Shown one piece after another: positions 10,452-22,800 of a stretch of DNA of 64,000 nt. The position numbers and the translations under genes are program-made. This stretch comes from Corylus avellana. Its lineage: Eukaryota; Streptophyta; Magnoliopsida; Fagales; Betulaceae. How positions within the stretch are numbered: the first letter of the stretch is position 1; the number at the start of each line of letters is the position of its first letter. The notes beneath the pieces are model-generated. The model saw only the letters and a program-made list of their open reading frames with translations, had not been told where the DNA came from and ran no database searches. The DNA lies in NCBI RefSeq assembly GCF_901000735.1, contig NC_081541.1, positions 3,961,021 to 4,025,020 of the forward strand, read 5' to 3'.

Positions 10452-10664
10452 ACGCGCGCTCAAGCGAAAAACCCTTTTGCTTGAATAACTTGTAAATTGA
10501 ATTTTGCATATCTCAAATGTGTGTGCTCAAGCAAAAGACCCTCTTGCTTGAATAACTTGTAAATTAAATTTTGCATATCTCAACAACAATCACTTGGATC
10601 CCTTAAAATCCAATATGTGCTCTCAACTCACTCAATATATGTGTGTGCGCGCGCGCATGCGCGC
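10423..10664. repeat. Block T copies 2 and 3 with TG/CG microsatellites
   Basis: A truncated copy (about 10465-10515) and a nearly full copy (10537-10640) of block T lie in tandem, separated by a TGTGTG/GCTCAAGC-type linker. TG, GC and CG runs at 10433-10462 and 10640-10664 flank them. Confidence 0.7.
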
Positions 10665-10893
10665 TCAAGCTTTCTCCAATTGCAACCAGAGTAGAGCCAC
10701 CGCGCTTGCCGAGGATTTGATCGAGCAACGGAGCAAGGACCAGTCAACTCGGGCCACGTGGTTGATGAGGGCGGCCGGTTGGAGACCAAGGACAAGAGGA
10801 GCCTCGACGTCCAGCTTTGGCTTGACCTTGAGCCTTGTCAGTCATCCCCGTTGTTTTTGCGCTCCCATTGTTCTGCTCAGTCACACCACCCAT
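10665..10893 (-). pseudogene. pfkB-type carbohydrate kinase pseudogene, N-terminal exon
   Basis: An ATG at 10893 (minus) opens MGGVTEQNNGSAKTTGMTDKAQ. After a one-base frame change the frame continues as EAPLVLGLQPAALINHV and ARVDWSLL, the characteristic N-terminal motif of plant At5g43910-type pfkB kinases. An 8-base insertion (CGTTGCTC, similar to the preceding bases) then breaks the frame, after which DQILGKRGGSTLVAIGE completes the family motif. The sequence is G/C-richer than its surroundings, as expected of former coding DNA. At least two frameshifts make it non-functional. The rest of the kinase, including the GGS..NT substrate region, is not seen nearby. Confidence 0.75.
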
Positions 10894-11004
10894 GGTAAAT
10901 ATTTTTTGCATTCTACCCACCATCTCTTCTCTCTTTACTTTTTTTCTTTTTTTTGTCCAAAAAAATCAAAATGCAAGCGAAGAGATTGTGAGTATGGTTG
11001 CTAG

Positions 11005-11323
11005 AATGCATTATAGCATTCCTCCACCACCCACCCCTTGCCCACATGATCAGAGGCTCCTGAATATATAGCCTTTGGCTTTGAATACTTGCCACGTGGA
11101 AGGTTAAAGGTTAGGTGCCTGATTAATTCTAGGGAGATTGATCGGATCATTCCTCACCAAATCCCCGCCGTAACGTCAATTTTGTCATCATCTTTTGTCG
11201 TAGCTACTGAGAAGGGATATATGTTTTCACGATTGAGTGATACGCAATTTCACTGCTTCTTTTCTTCCCATGTCTCATAACTACATTAATGCTTGTATCT
11301 AAGCTCCTCCATATTCGCATTAT

Positions 11324-11355
<32 letters not shown>

Positions 11356-11929
11356 CTAACAATTGATAATGGATGGAGATCTACTGAAATTCTTTATCTA
11401 TATTTTAAAAATTAAACAAAATATGTGAAGGATACACGTGAGACCCTTGCTTTATCAAGAAAACACACAGTCGCTGTCCCCCCCCCCACTGGACATTCCT
11501 CAATTATTTTAGATTTGTCTACGGTCATTTTCCTGCGCCCAAGGGATTATTGAATGGCATCATTTTCACGCTGCCCAAAAAAAAAAAAAACAACGGTTGT
11601 CCTTCACGTACCCTCTTTACGGAAATGGTTCTTTTTATTGGCCTGCCTACACGCTTTCTGCGATGAGCATTATATACTCGCCATCTTATTTGTTGACTGT
11701 ACATAATACTCGTAATATATAATTTTGTCAACTAAATTCAATTGGATAATGCGGGATCAGTTGGCGAGTATCAGCGAGTTCACATCATCAACTTTAAGGC
11801 TAGCGCGTGAGGGGTATGAAAAGTCAGTGACGTACAGCAAGAAAGCGCACCGACACAAATTATTGTTCAAGGGAAATGATCTTTTGAATATTTTAATATA
11901 AGGTATAGCCTATTTTAATTTTTTATTGT
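11005..11929. other. Intergenic, no gene seen
   Basis: Contains an (AT)n microsatellite at about 11328-11354 and a C-run at 11478-11487. Nothing else recognisable; short open frames here resemble no family. Confidence 0.4.
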
Positions 11930-12330
11930 TTAAAATTTATTGTCAAAATTATAAAATAAAATAAAATAGAAGGGGGGTCGTTGCCACCTCATAGGGGGTG
12001 GCAGTTGGGCCTTGGGAAGCCACCCCAAGAGCCAAAAAAAAAAAAAAAATAATAAAATAATGGATTTGGCGTGTTTGGCCATTGGGGTGGCTTATCCACC
12101 CCCAATGGCCAAACCTAGTAATTTTTTTTTGGTAGGTTTGGCCCTTGGGGGTGGCCCAGGAGTCATAAGGTGGCTTTGCAACTGGTGGGGGTGGCCGAAG
12201 TCACCCCATGGCCCTTTGGAAGTGGCTCGGCCACCCTACAACCAGCCCTTTTTTATTTTTAAAATTTTTTATTATTTTAATTTTGATTTTAAAATTAATA
12301 GATTTTAAACAATAAAAATTTAAAATGGGT
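11930..12330. repeat. GGGGTGGC-rich MITE
   Basis: The arms TTTTTATTGTTTAAAATTTATT (left, about 11920) and AATAGATTTTAAACAATAAAAATT (right) are inverted copies. The core at 11970-12250 carries many GCCACCCC/GGGGTGGC blocks in both orientations. Same family as the cores in 2031-3000, 45960-46260 and 60510-60560. Confidence 0.6.
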
Positions 12331-12760
12331 CATGCCACCTAAAATTAAAATGCCAAAAGATGAACTTTTTATTGCAACCAAACATTTCTCTATTTTTAAA
12401 TTGCGTGTCTTTAAGAGCACTCCTTTTACAGCCTCACCAATTTTTTTTATTTTTTTTTTGTGAGTCAATTTATCTAAAATGACCTAAATGTCCACTTTTT
12501 AGCCTCACTACTTTAACAAAAAAAAAATAGTTAAGTGAATAGTACTCACCAAATTTAAAAATTAATATTCACTCACCTATTGATTAAACATATATAATTT
12601 CCCTCTCTCTTCCTCTTTGCTTTTCGTTTCTCTCCTTTTTTTCTTTTTCTTTCCCAAAAAGTGTGATTAAACAAATATTATTAGGTTTTTTTCTTCCGCC
12701 AAAAAGCGTGAGGGGGAACTCCCCATATGTTAACACTTGTTAAACATATGGTATTATTTT

Positions 12761-12939
12761 GAGAAATGTTAGAGATGAATAAATTGCTCATATTTAGCCC
12801 ATATTCTCTTACAATTAACCATTGGATTTGTAGGGTCCACCATTGATTTATATGAGATCTATATAAATCTACAAATTCAATAGTTGATTATAAGGGAATA
12901 TAAAAAAATATAACAACTTATTCACACCAAGCATTTCTC
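12761..12939. repeat. Hairpin MITE, about 180 bp
   Basis: Begins GAGAAATGTTAGAGATGAAT and ends as its imperfect inverse (CACACCAAGCATTTCTC). The central arms, ATTAACCATTGGATTTGTAG and CTACAAATTCAATAGTTGAT, are also complementary. Confidence 0.6.
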
Positions 12940-13842
12940 TATTATTTTTTCCTTTCAAAGATAGTTGTATGAAATTTTGTCCAATTGGCCTGTGTATGTT
13001 CATAGGCAATAGTGTGCGTCACGCGTGCCTGCGTGTGTACTACCGAAATACTATTCGATTCCCATCATCAACTCACCCACCGCCTTTCAATATTTAATAT
13101 GGACAGACTTACGAAATTCTACACTCGTCATGTGTCTTCTTTGAGGGCAACGTGTCCAGCAAATCTTGTGAGCAATAGCTATTGCCCTGTTGTGTTGTGG
13201 TACCAGATGTGAGGAGTCATGAGTCGATTGTGTGAACGTTGATTGTGTAGTAGTAGCAGTGGGTTAGTTATTGTTCAAGTCTTGTAACAATTATCAATTA
13301 TGGGTTATTTATTTGTAGCATCTCATTTGAAACCCTAAACAAAGAGGAAGAGCAGATCCCCTTGAATTGGTTCGAGTATAGAATCAAACGTACCTTATTA
13401 AGTATGAAATTCAATAAGTTGTAGCTTTGTAACTAAGTCCGAAGAAATTGACTTATAAATTGATTTAAAATGTCTTGATATTATGAGTGGTTATAGTATT
13501 AAGTAATTAAATACTGATAAAAAAAAAGATAAAAAAAAGACTAAAATAGAGTAGACTATTGTAGTCGTCAACTGTAAAGCATAGTAATATGTTACAATTT
13601 TAAGTATCTTACATAGTTTAAATACAATCTTAATTGTGTGTACATAAGCTTTTATACAGCTCTTAGGATCCCAAGTGCTTCTGGAACAATCTTTTTGATA
13701 TTTGATGAAATATATTGGTTAGATTGGTAAATGTAAAATAAGACTACCTTTGAGTACAACTGCACAAAAATAAAATAAAAACTAACTTCGCATAAAATAG
13801 ATCGAAGCAATGCCGACTAAGCTTCTTCAATAGCTCCACTAG
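12940..13842. other. Intergenic downstream of ORC3
   Basis: The last part, near 13560-13842, probably includes the ORC3 3' UTR (minus sense). No other gene recognised. Confidence 0.4.
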
Positions 13843-16800
13843 TTAGAGACCAAAGGCCACTCTCTGCACACAATCAGGACGTCTTCTGCTAGGCATCCGA
13901 AGGAGCCCCGTAATCTGCAGCTCTGTAACTGCCCTGCAAAACCTTGCTCTGTGGGAAACAGAATTAAGGATCTTCATGGATTACGAGATTGGGGGAAGGG
14001 GGGAGAAAAAGCAATCCCTGATGCAAAGAAGGCATATATGCAACATAGCGTTCCTAGGTGGGTTAGAAATCTCTTGTTTGAATCTAGAACAGCAATACTT
14101 AATTCACGCGGGACATACGAATCTCACATATAACACGGTTTTTCAAATTATTGCAAATGCACTTTTTGAAATCGTAAACCTTCAAAACCCAAACGGACTA
14201 ACTGTATGTGCACATTCATACTAGTTTCGGAATTGCCATGTAATGCAACAAACATTTCGGAACATATAGACTGCAAACTATATGATGCTAATGAAAAACC
14301 AAGAGGATACTGAATTGAAGCTTCACTCTTGTTTTCAGATTCGTATTTATGCTTCCTTTTCTTTGATAGTGGGGACTGTTTCGACTTGTGTTTGCCTTTT
14401 GTACTAGGTTGAAGAACAACTGTTTTGAAAGATTGGAACCAGTCATGCAGATTGATAAGATCACCATGTTCCTGAGCTAGAGTGTACCTAGCACAATAGA
14501 AAAACATGAATTACATCCATTAAGGACTACAAACTTTCAGCTTCACAAGGAAGTTAACAAACCAGATGAAAGTAAAATTAATTTACATCCTGTCTTCTGA
14601 TAAGGGTGGACCATAAGGCTAATGATATCTATCACATATTATCAAAAAGTACACATTTTAGTATATCACTTTAGTGTCATCACATTATATCTCAGACCGT
14701 ATAAACTGCAATGAATCTTTAAACAGAATAATCTTTTATACCTGATCTAAGTCATAAAAGAACTTTTAATATGCTTGTAAACTAAAGATGGAGCTTGTTC
14801 AGACCCCTAATATGCCATGCAACTTATGCAAATATGCAATAGAACAAGCAAAATCATAACCAAATGGAGAAATCCTATGAGGATGTTATAGATCCTACCA
14901 TAAATATGTCCTATTTTAAGAAGTTGATCATGTCAAATTAGTAACTATGAATTTCATTGCTGATAAAGCATCTTCCTTTTCAACTGATATGATTGAATGG
15001 CAATTTTACCAGTTCAACATCTGTTAATTAGTGAAAAAAAATTGTAATTACTAATAATTTTGATAAAATACATGTACATACACATCATACATACATACAA
15101 ATATGTGTACTCATTAACTAAATAGTTATTAGAATATTGATTATCCACCATGAATCACAAATGGTTCCTCAAATAATTAATGAAAATGATAAATTTGTAA
15201 AATAATAATTATTGGAAGTTCAAATTGACACGATCAAACTTTTTTTGCTAAAAATATGCAACTCTAATAGGCATTCTCAAATGATATGCCAAGTTGAGCA
15301 GTCCTACTTTTATTTCTTAACACTTCCAATATGCAGTTCTGAAAAGAAAGGTTGACGAAAACCATTAAATAGCTTGTTTTTGTATCAGAATTTGAAGGCA
15401 AAATCCCTCCAAATGTTGCCCCAAAATCTTTTTTTTTTTTTTTGGTGAGTACATAGCAAAGAAACTACAAATTACAACAATGGGGTGGGCAACCCAAACA
15501 AAAAGCCATTAAACCACCGTATCAGATAAGGTAAACAGAAAAAAAAAAGAGGCAATGCATCAAATGAATGACGCGGGCCTATAATTTCTTGACACGAAGA
15601 CCAAAAAAATGGACCACCAATTAAGACGGTAATATATGGTGTGTCAAAAATGACACAACCAAAAAGTCTAGAAAAGAACATGAAACTATAAAAGTTTCAC
15701 AATCCTCTCCAAACCCCAAAGGACGGACAGGAACAAACGGTGATAGGGACTCTTAAACACAAAGAAAATAACAACATAGAAACAAAAACATGACTAAAAG
15801 CCCAGAACAAACGACAAGCAAATAACATAAAAAGGAAATAAATAGTACAAAACAGGAGAGTCGGTGGTTGAAGGGGCGGAGGAAGGGTCTTCACGCTCCG
15901 GCGCGTGTTGAACACACTCCAGCACGTGGTGGCCGGATGATGATGGAGCTGGCGGCGATAGGTAGCGGAGAGGCCCAGGAGTTCAGTGAGGTGGCGCATG
16001 TGAGGTTGTAGCTTCATGAAATGGACAGATCTGATTTTGAAAAAACAAAATCCAAAGATTTCAAAGAGAAGCCGGAACTGAAACTTGGAGAGGATGGAGA
16101 AGGCAGTGACCAGACCATCTACAGAGGAGGACGAGACGATGGAGCAGTTGATGTAGAATAAGTCGCCATAGGCGATGGATAGGGCCTCCGATGAGGCAAG
16201 TAAAACCTCATAGGAGGTATTTGGAGCCTCATAAGAGGCAGGAAATGGAAATGGAGAGGAAGGGAAGGGAAAGGGGATCAGAGGGGAAAGGATGGGAGGA
16301 GGAAGTCGAAACTTCCTCCTCCCATGGGTGAGAGAAGAGAGCGTTTTTCTTCTTTCTAGGTTTCCTAATACTATGTTGCCCCAAAATCTTTAGATGTAAT
16401 CTTGGTGGATACAGATGCAACAAATCACACAATAGCTAACAGTGACTTCAAGCCATGGATATCACCATCATGAAAAGGACATGTCATTGGTCCAGAAGCA
16501 AGTGCCATGTGAGTGCTTCATTCAAACTTATACTTACATAACTGAGGTATCGTGCATAGATGGCAAAAGGACATTTCCACTCTTGCTGCAGCAACTACAC
16601 TGCAGAATTTTGTAAAACTCCAGAAGATCAACTTGGATCCTTCTTCTTGGGTCTCCAATTAAAGCCTGAGATAAATGAGAAGTTTAAAAAACTACAAAGA
16701 GATTGTAAGACTATAAACTTAATTCTCCAGAACTTAAAGGTGAAGGCATGTTCTTCTCATGATATAAGAAACAAGACATGTCTAGGAAATCTTAATATAT

Positions 16801-19800
16801 GACAATGCCTTTTCTTGCTGCATAGAATCCTGTTTCTTCAAAATTTGTCATATTCTGTCGCTGCGATAATCTAGCTTTATGGATTTTGGTCGAATTCCGT
16901 GTGACATCTATAGCAATAATCATATTTGAATATTTTCCCTTCTCCGAACTAGGAAAGATCATACGAATTTATTGGTCAAAGTAATCCTTGGAGTGCTTAC
17001 CAATTGAAGTTTCTCAACATTCTTAAAGCACACAATTTCATGCAAAGGTATGCACTCCATAGGCCTCAAATAATCCCTGTTTCATAGGAAAAAAGAAAAG
17101 TCACTCCTTTCAGTAGGTGCATATTATAATATATTCATTGTTAGAATAGATGAAAGCTATGCAAGGACTCCATTATTCTTCTGGTTTATTACAATATAAA
17201 GACGGAAGATCCCAATTTTTTACACCAGTTTGAGGATCTAATAATGCAACAAGGACCTCTTATACAGTTTCTGGTCATTTAACTTTCATTTACGCACCTA
17301 TCATGTTTATACATGCTGCACTGGTGGGCTTGGGGGGGGGCTGCCCCCATTCTACCCGCTGGACATGAAGGGCTCCTCGGCCCCTTCCTGGTGCAGAGAA
17401 ATGCCCCCCTGCCTCCACTCTCAAGATAAGTAGGATCCCAGCTTTGCTTTCTTTACCAGTGCCACAACATTTTCTCTTCCCTCTATGAAACACGCGCAAT
17501 GAAAACTGTTTCCCTCACACTTTTCAAGAACATAACAAATTTTTCGAACTCCAGGAGAGTGCCCCAATTGGTTTTTATTAGCAAGTATATCCTGATTGCT
17601 TCAAACCAGAATCCCCTTCGGATGATTGACAAGACAAAAGATTTGACATGTCAAAACTCTCACAACTCCAGTTGAACTAAGAGTGTAGCAGCAAAGTCCT
17701 GTTTTCAAGATGATAGCCCAGAAGCTAATACGTTTTTCTGGAAATACCTGTGACGTCCCCAGTTGATGCAACGCACTAAAAGCTCAAAAAATGAAGTATA
17801 TTTAAAGACCCAAAAGAATATTAAAAATGGGACATATTCACTGGGGGGCATACTTAATGTCTGCCAAGGTCTAGTCTACTATCTAGTTGATGTCAAGTCC
17901 TAGTCTATGCTTCTCCTAGTTGGTACCCCTGATTCAATATTTTTCTAGTTTTTATCGAGTCTGAGGTAGCATTGTAATTTATGTCAAGCTCCAGTTGAAC
18001 TTCTTTCCTTTATAAATCAGGAGTCCCACTCTTATTAGAAAAAAGGGTGCTGCAAGCCGATAAAACAACCTTGTTAGTTGTCAATTTCTTAGAGTTGAAC
18101 ACACAAAATTTCCGGCAACAGTGTGATTGCCTTCTTTCCTAAATTTGATTGCCTAGTCAATGTAGGTATGATTGCCTTGGCTACTGTAATCTTCTTCTTC
18201 TTTAGCTCTATATCAATTAGCAATGTGGGTTAGACAACTGATTAGTGTATCATTAATCCAAACGTCTGATCAGCATAGAAGTAATGAAGTTGTAGATTTA
18301 ACATAACAGATAAAGACTGGATTATGAGTTCTCCTCAAGATCCTACGACAGATCCACATCCCCTTCTAAGCAAGAATGAAAATATCTATCCTTACCTGAC
18401 CAAGCAATCTAGTAATGTGGCAGCTTTCTCATTTATTGCTTTTGAGTCCTTCTCAATATTTAAAGGGCTCCAAGATGAATGTCTCCTGTCACATCACACA
18501 GTCACATCAAAACCCCAAGAATCTGTGATTAATACATGCATGCATACGTACAAATACATCTACAAACATGAAAAGTAGAAAATTAATATGATGAAAATAA
18601 ATATAATACAAAAAAGCATAAGAACATTCGAGTGTTTTGGTGCATATCTATACATCTTATAGCAGTAAAATGGCTATCCTTATGAATTTTCCAGAACTTT
18701 AATTTAACCACCAATGTCATAAAGATCAGATCAATCAAGAAAATAAGTAGCTTCTAATTTTCCCAACTTCCATTTTGAAACGCTTGCCCAGTATCATTCA
18801 ATGTACATGCATATACAAACAAATAATATACCTTTTTTTCTTTTACTTCTACAGTTAAAGTTCCTAATAACTTAAACTTCCAAAGAAAGATAATACTTTT
18901 AGGCCGACAAAAAAAAAAAAAAAAAAAAGGAATAAGAAGAAAGCTAAAGAATTCTTGCATGTGTCAAGTCAACAGTTTTTTCTAAAAATGATTTCTAAAA
19001 ATCCAGTAAATTTTGAATTTTTTTTTTGGGTTCATGCAGGGGCTACCTGGGAGCCTATATGGGTGCACCACAAAAAATTATCTAGGTGGCATAAGTTTGG
19101 AGTCCAAGCACAGATCAGGTAGTGTCAGAGTGGATAGCCTATTCTTATTTTGAGGTGTTGGTAATTATAGGGCCTTGATGCAATTGCAGTACTATCCCTA
19201 TTGAGCATCACAATTGTGAAGTAGGCTATGGCAACATACTATGCTAGATACCTTAGCTTGATCAAGAAAAAGTCCAATTTCATATATTATTTATTGACAG
19301 CCAAAGCAGCATCTTGAACTCTTTGGGGGGCAGTTGATGATGGCTTAACGCTTCTAAAGTAAGAAACAAGAACATCTTGTTTTAAAAGAAGCATAAACAG
19401 CGGGTTTATACTTGGCCTTAAGATTACAAAAGAAAGCATTTCACAGTTTCTTGATATAACAATCACAGAAAGACTGATTTGTACCTGAATCAAAAAATGA
19501 AAAAGAAAAGAAGAAGAAAAACACTTAAAGAGACTTGGGAACTTTTGTACCCTTCGGTTCTTAAAAAAATTGGCAAGCAAAGTTTCTATCCTATCATCAT
19601 AAACATTTCTCAGTCCAGCACCCAAAATAGCAAAAAAGTGTAACTTGTAGTCCCTTGAGTCACACCTTTCATTCAAGCTTCAAATGTCAAAAGCCCCAAA
19701 TCTAATGATCTGAATTTCTATAACATGTTAAGATCTAACAAAGTACTGGAAACTAACATGCTTCACCTATTTTTAGCAGGCAATTCAAAATTCAATGTTA

Positions 19801-22800
19801 CAATGGATGGAACAATAATATGTGGCATAAGTATGATATAAAATCCTAATACCAAAGAAAAAAAAAATTGAATAGAATATTACTTGGATATGTCATCAAC
19901 ATTTTGTTTCAACTTGCCATCTTCAAATCTCAACACAGACTGCAACTCCTTCAATTTTTCATGGATCTATCACAGGCATGTTATTTGATGGTAATTAGTT
20001 TGACTACCGATGATAACAAATTAATTCCATCTGTCTCAAAGCTATTAAAAGATGTAAAAGAAATACAGCACATTGCACAAAATGCAAGAAGCAAATGTAA
20101 GACTGATTAATTATATGATTATTTGGATTAAGAAGCAAATGGCATAAACCCCTGAGACTTCTCAAGTTTCTCAAAACTATAAGCATACCTCAAGAATGTC
20201 CACAGTAATGTTTTCCCAACTCTTTAACAACTGATAGAGCATCACTGCAGGAAGATCCCTGATTGAATTCAAACTTCAAAATAACGACATGAAGCAATAA
20301 ATTTTTTTTAAAATAATCAACTACACAATGACTTATAAATTAAGGGTAACCTTTATGTTAGGTGGCAAAAGATTAGGCAAGGCATATATCGCTTTCAATA
20401 TAACTACTGTAATTTAATTTATCTTGCACTTAAGTCTTGAAGAACTCTCAAATCCAATTTGAGGACATGGTTATTAGTGAAAAAATGCAAGAAATAAATC
20501 ATATATTCTACAATGTTAATATATCAAAGCAAGATCTAGAACTAGAATCAATAAGTTCCACAGATTAATAACTTCCAATCTTCAAATACACGTCCATATC
20601 TACAACAATTTATTGCATACAAATTGATCAGTGTGGTTATATGTCAACAATTTTATAATTGTTGTTCAAATAATTCTAGTGATCACGCTAAATCCTGGTA
20701 GGCAAAAATATTAGGATAGAGGATGATTATAATGATCATTAAGGATTACATCCTAATTTTACAACAAAACCAATATTTTCTTTACAATTACTAAAACCTT
20801 ATAAAGGAAAAAGAAAAGAAGTGCAGAGCAACATCACAGTTAGAAAACATGGTGTATAAGAAGAATACAATACAAAGTTCAACTCAAATTAAGATCATGA
20901 AACCTGCTATTCAGGACTTAGTAGTGATTATATGGGTTCAAGCCAAAGCCTGTGGGTCAGATAAAAAAACATGCCCCAAACATACGCTGAATCCTGAGAG
21001 CTTGACCCAAAAAAAAAAGAAGAAAAACTGATCATCCTACTTCCCAATAATTAGTTCACAATGAGGGAGAGTAAATAGGGGTGGGCAATAACCCGCACAA
21101 CCTGCAAACCCGCCCCACCCCGTGCGGATTTTAGGTGTTTTTTTGCGGGTACGGGTTGGATTTCTTCCAACCCGTGCGGGGCGAGGCGGGTTACAGGTAT
21201 AGGCATTTTTTTTTCCTGCGGGTACCCACCCCACCCCGCCTAAGTATAAAACTAAAAAACCCTAACCCTAATCATTTCAGCCTCTCTCTCTCTCTCTCTC
21301 TCTCTCTCTATTCTGGCCATTTCTCTTGCTCTCTCTCAGGTCTGTTCTCTCTCTCTCTCGTTAGCGGCTCTCTCTCTGCCGTCTCTCGTCTGCTTCTCTC
21401 TCTCGTCTACGCCACCGCTCCACCTCCACAAACCACGATCCAAGTGTTTTTTCTCTCTCTAAACCTCTTTCATGAATGGAAACCAAGAGATCTCTTTTAT
21501 CATTATCTTAATCTGAATCATTCTTCGGTTTTCTTTTCCATTGTTTATAGGTTTGTAGTTTGTTTCTCGAGGTTCTAATGTAGGGTTGTGTTTGTTTAGG
21601 AGGAAAATAAACCTACAGAAGAGACGAAAATGAAGGAGAAGAAACTAGAGGAGAAGAAAGATGAAAAGAAAGAAGAGAAACCGGCAAAGAAGCCGGCCGA
21701 GGAAAAGAAAGGAGAAGATCTAAAAGGAGGAAAAATAACCCAACCCACACAACCCACCCCGGCCCACAATACCTGAACCCACGCGAATAAGCTTTACTTT
21801 GCCCGGGTAGTGGGTTGGAAAATCCAAACCCGCAAGGTGCGGGGCGAAGCCGGTGGAGGAAAAGAAAGGAGAAGATTTAAGGAAGCGAAGGATGGAAAAG
21901 AACTCAACCCGCACTACCCGCCCCGCAATACCCGAACCCGCACAGATAAGCTTTACTTTGCCTGGGTAGCGGGTTGGAAAATCCAAACCCGCACGGTGCT
22001 GGGCGGGTTGGGGAAAAGGCTGATATCCGCCCCGCCCCGCGCCCACTCCTAAGAGTAACACAGGTTTCATTATAATGTTGGAGTTCACTGAGTAAAGTTG
22101 CAAAAATACTGCTCCACCAGGGATACTGAAAAGGTCTTGGTAGTAGTTAGCAATCAATTAATAAAGGCAAAATGGCAATGGCATGTGATCAGTAGCACCT
22201 AATGAAAGCCCGCACAAAGCTTTGTGGAAAGACAAAATGCTAGGGCAGGGCTGATAATAAATAATAGATGAAACACACCCTTTGGTCCGCTATATGGGTT
22301 CTTATCATGCTAATTGACCTCAAGTAATTTATTTGCTAGCCATCTATCTTCTGCAGTATCCCCCATGTTTCTTACCACCATAACCAATTATGCATTCGCC
22401 AGTCATTTGGGAATTGGGAGCATGTGGTAAATTAATGAAAAGACTAACCAAATGGCAAGGAAGAATCACCAATATCTTCTAATCGGGTGTCATTAACAAG
22501 CTTATACATCCAGTAGCTGTTATACTCTCGACAAATATAAGAGAAATAAAAAATAACTGCAAAATTATAGAGGTAAAATAATTCAATGTAGTCAAAGTTA
22601 AAGAATTTCTATTGCAGCCAAGCTAAAGACTGAAAATATCATTACCTATCAAAAAAAAAAGACTGAAAATATCAATTAAAGCCTACATGCTTAGTGGCTT
22701 GCTGTTAACATCAATAATTATTAATTAGTTAAACAGCCAGAATATTTAGTACCAGAAAGAGTTGCCATTAAAATGCAATACTTCCCCAACCCTTTTTTTT

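Noticed and set aside
10594..11004. 136-aa open frame on the plus strand
   Set aside because: It is the antisense shadow of the pfkB pseudogene exon plus microsatellite sequence; no family resemblance.
15697..16017. 106-aa open frame on the minus strand in an ORC3 intron
   Set aside because: Falls wholly within the non-LTR retroposon at 15432-16372; composition is accidental and no domain is recognised.
16560..16802. 80-aa plus-strand open frame
   Set aside because: Antisense to ORC3 exon 15 and its flank.
19287..19372. Possible ORC3 exon on the minus strand (in-frame SVKPSSTAPQRV... after an AG)
   Set aside because: It ends in a stop without a usable donor. The true next exon, with RHSSWSPLNIEKDSKAINEK and correct phase at both ends, is at 18485-18396.
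21256..21272. Telomere-like CCCTAACCCTAA
   Set aside because: Only about two units, sitting at the start of a CT-rich leader-like sequence; a telo-box-type motif rather than an interstitial telomere.
21135..21578. 147-aa open frame on the plus strand
   Set aside because: Made of hAT subterminal repeats and a CT-rich leader, with Leu/Ser runs; not a protein.
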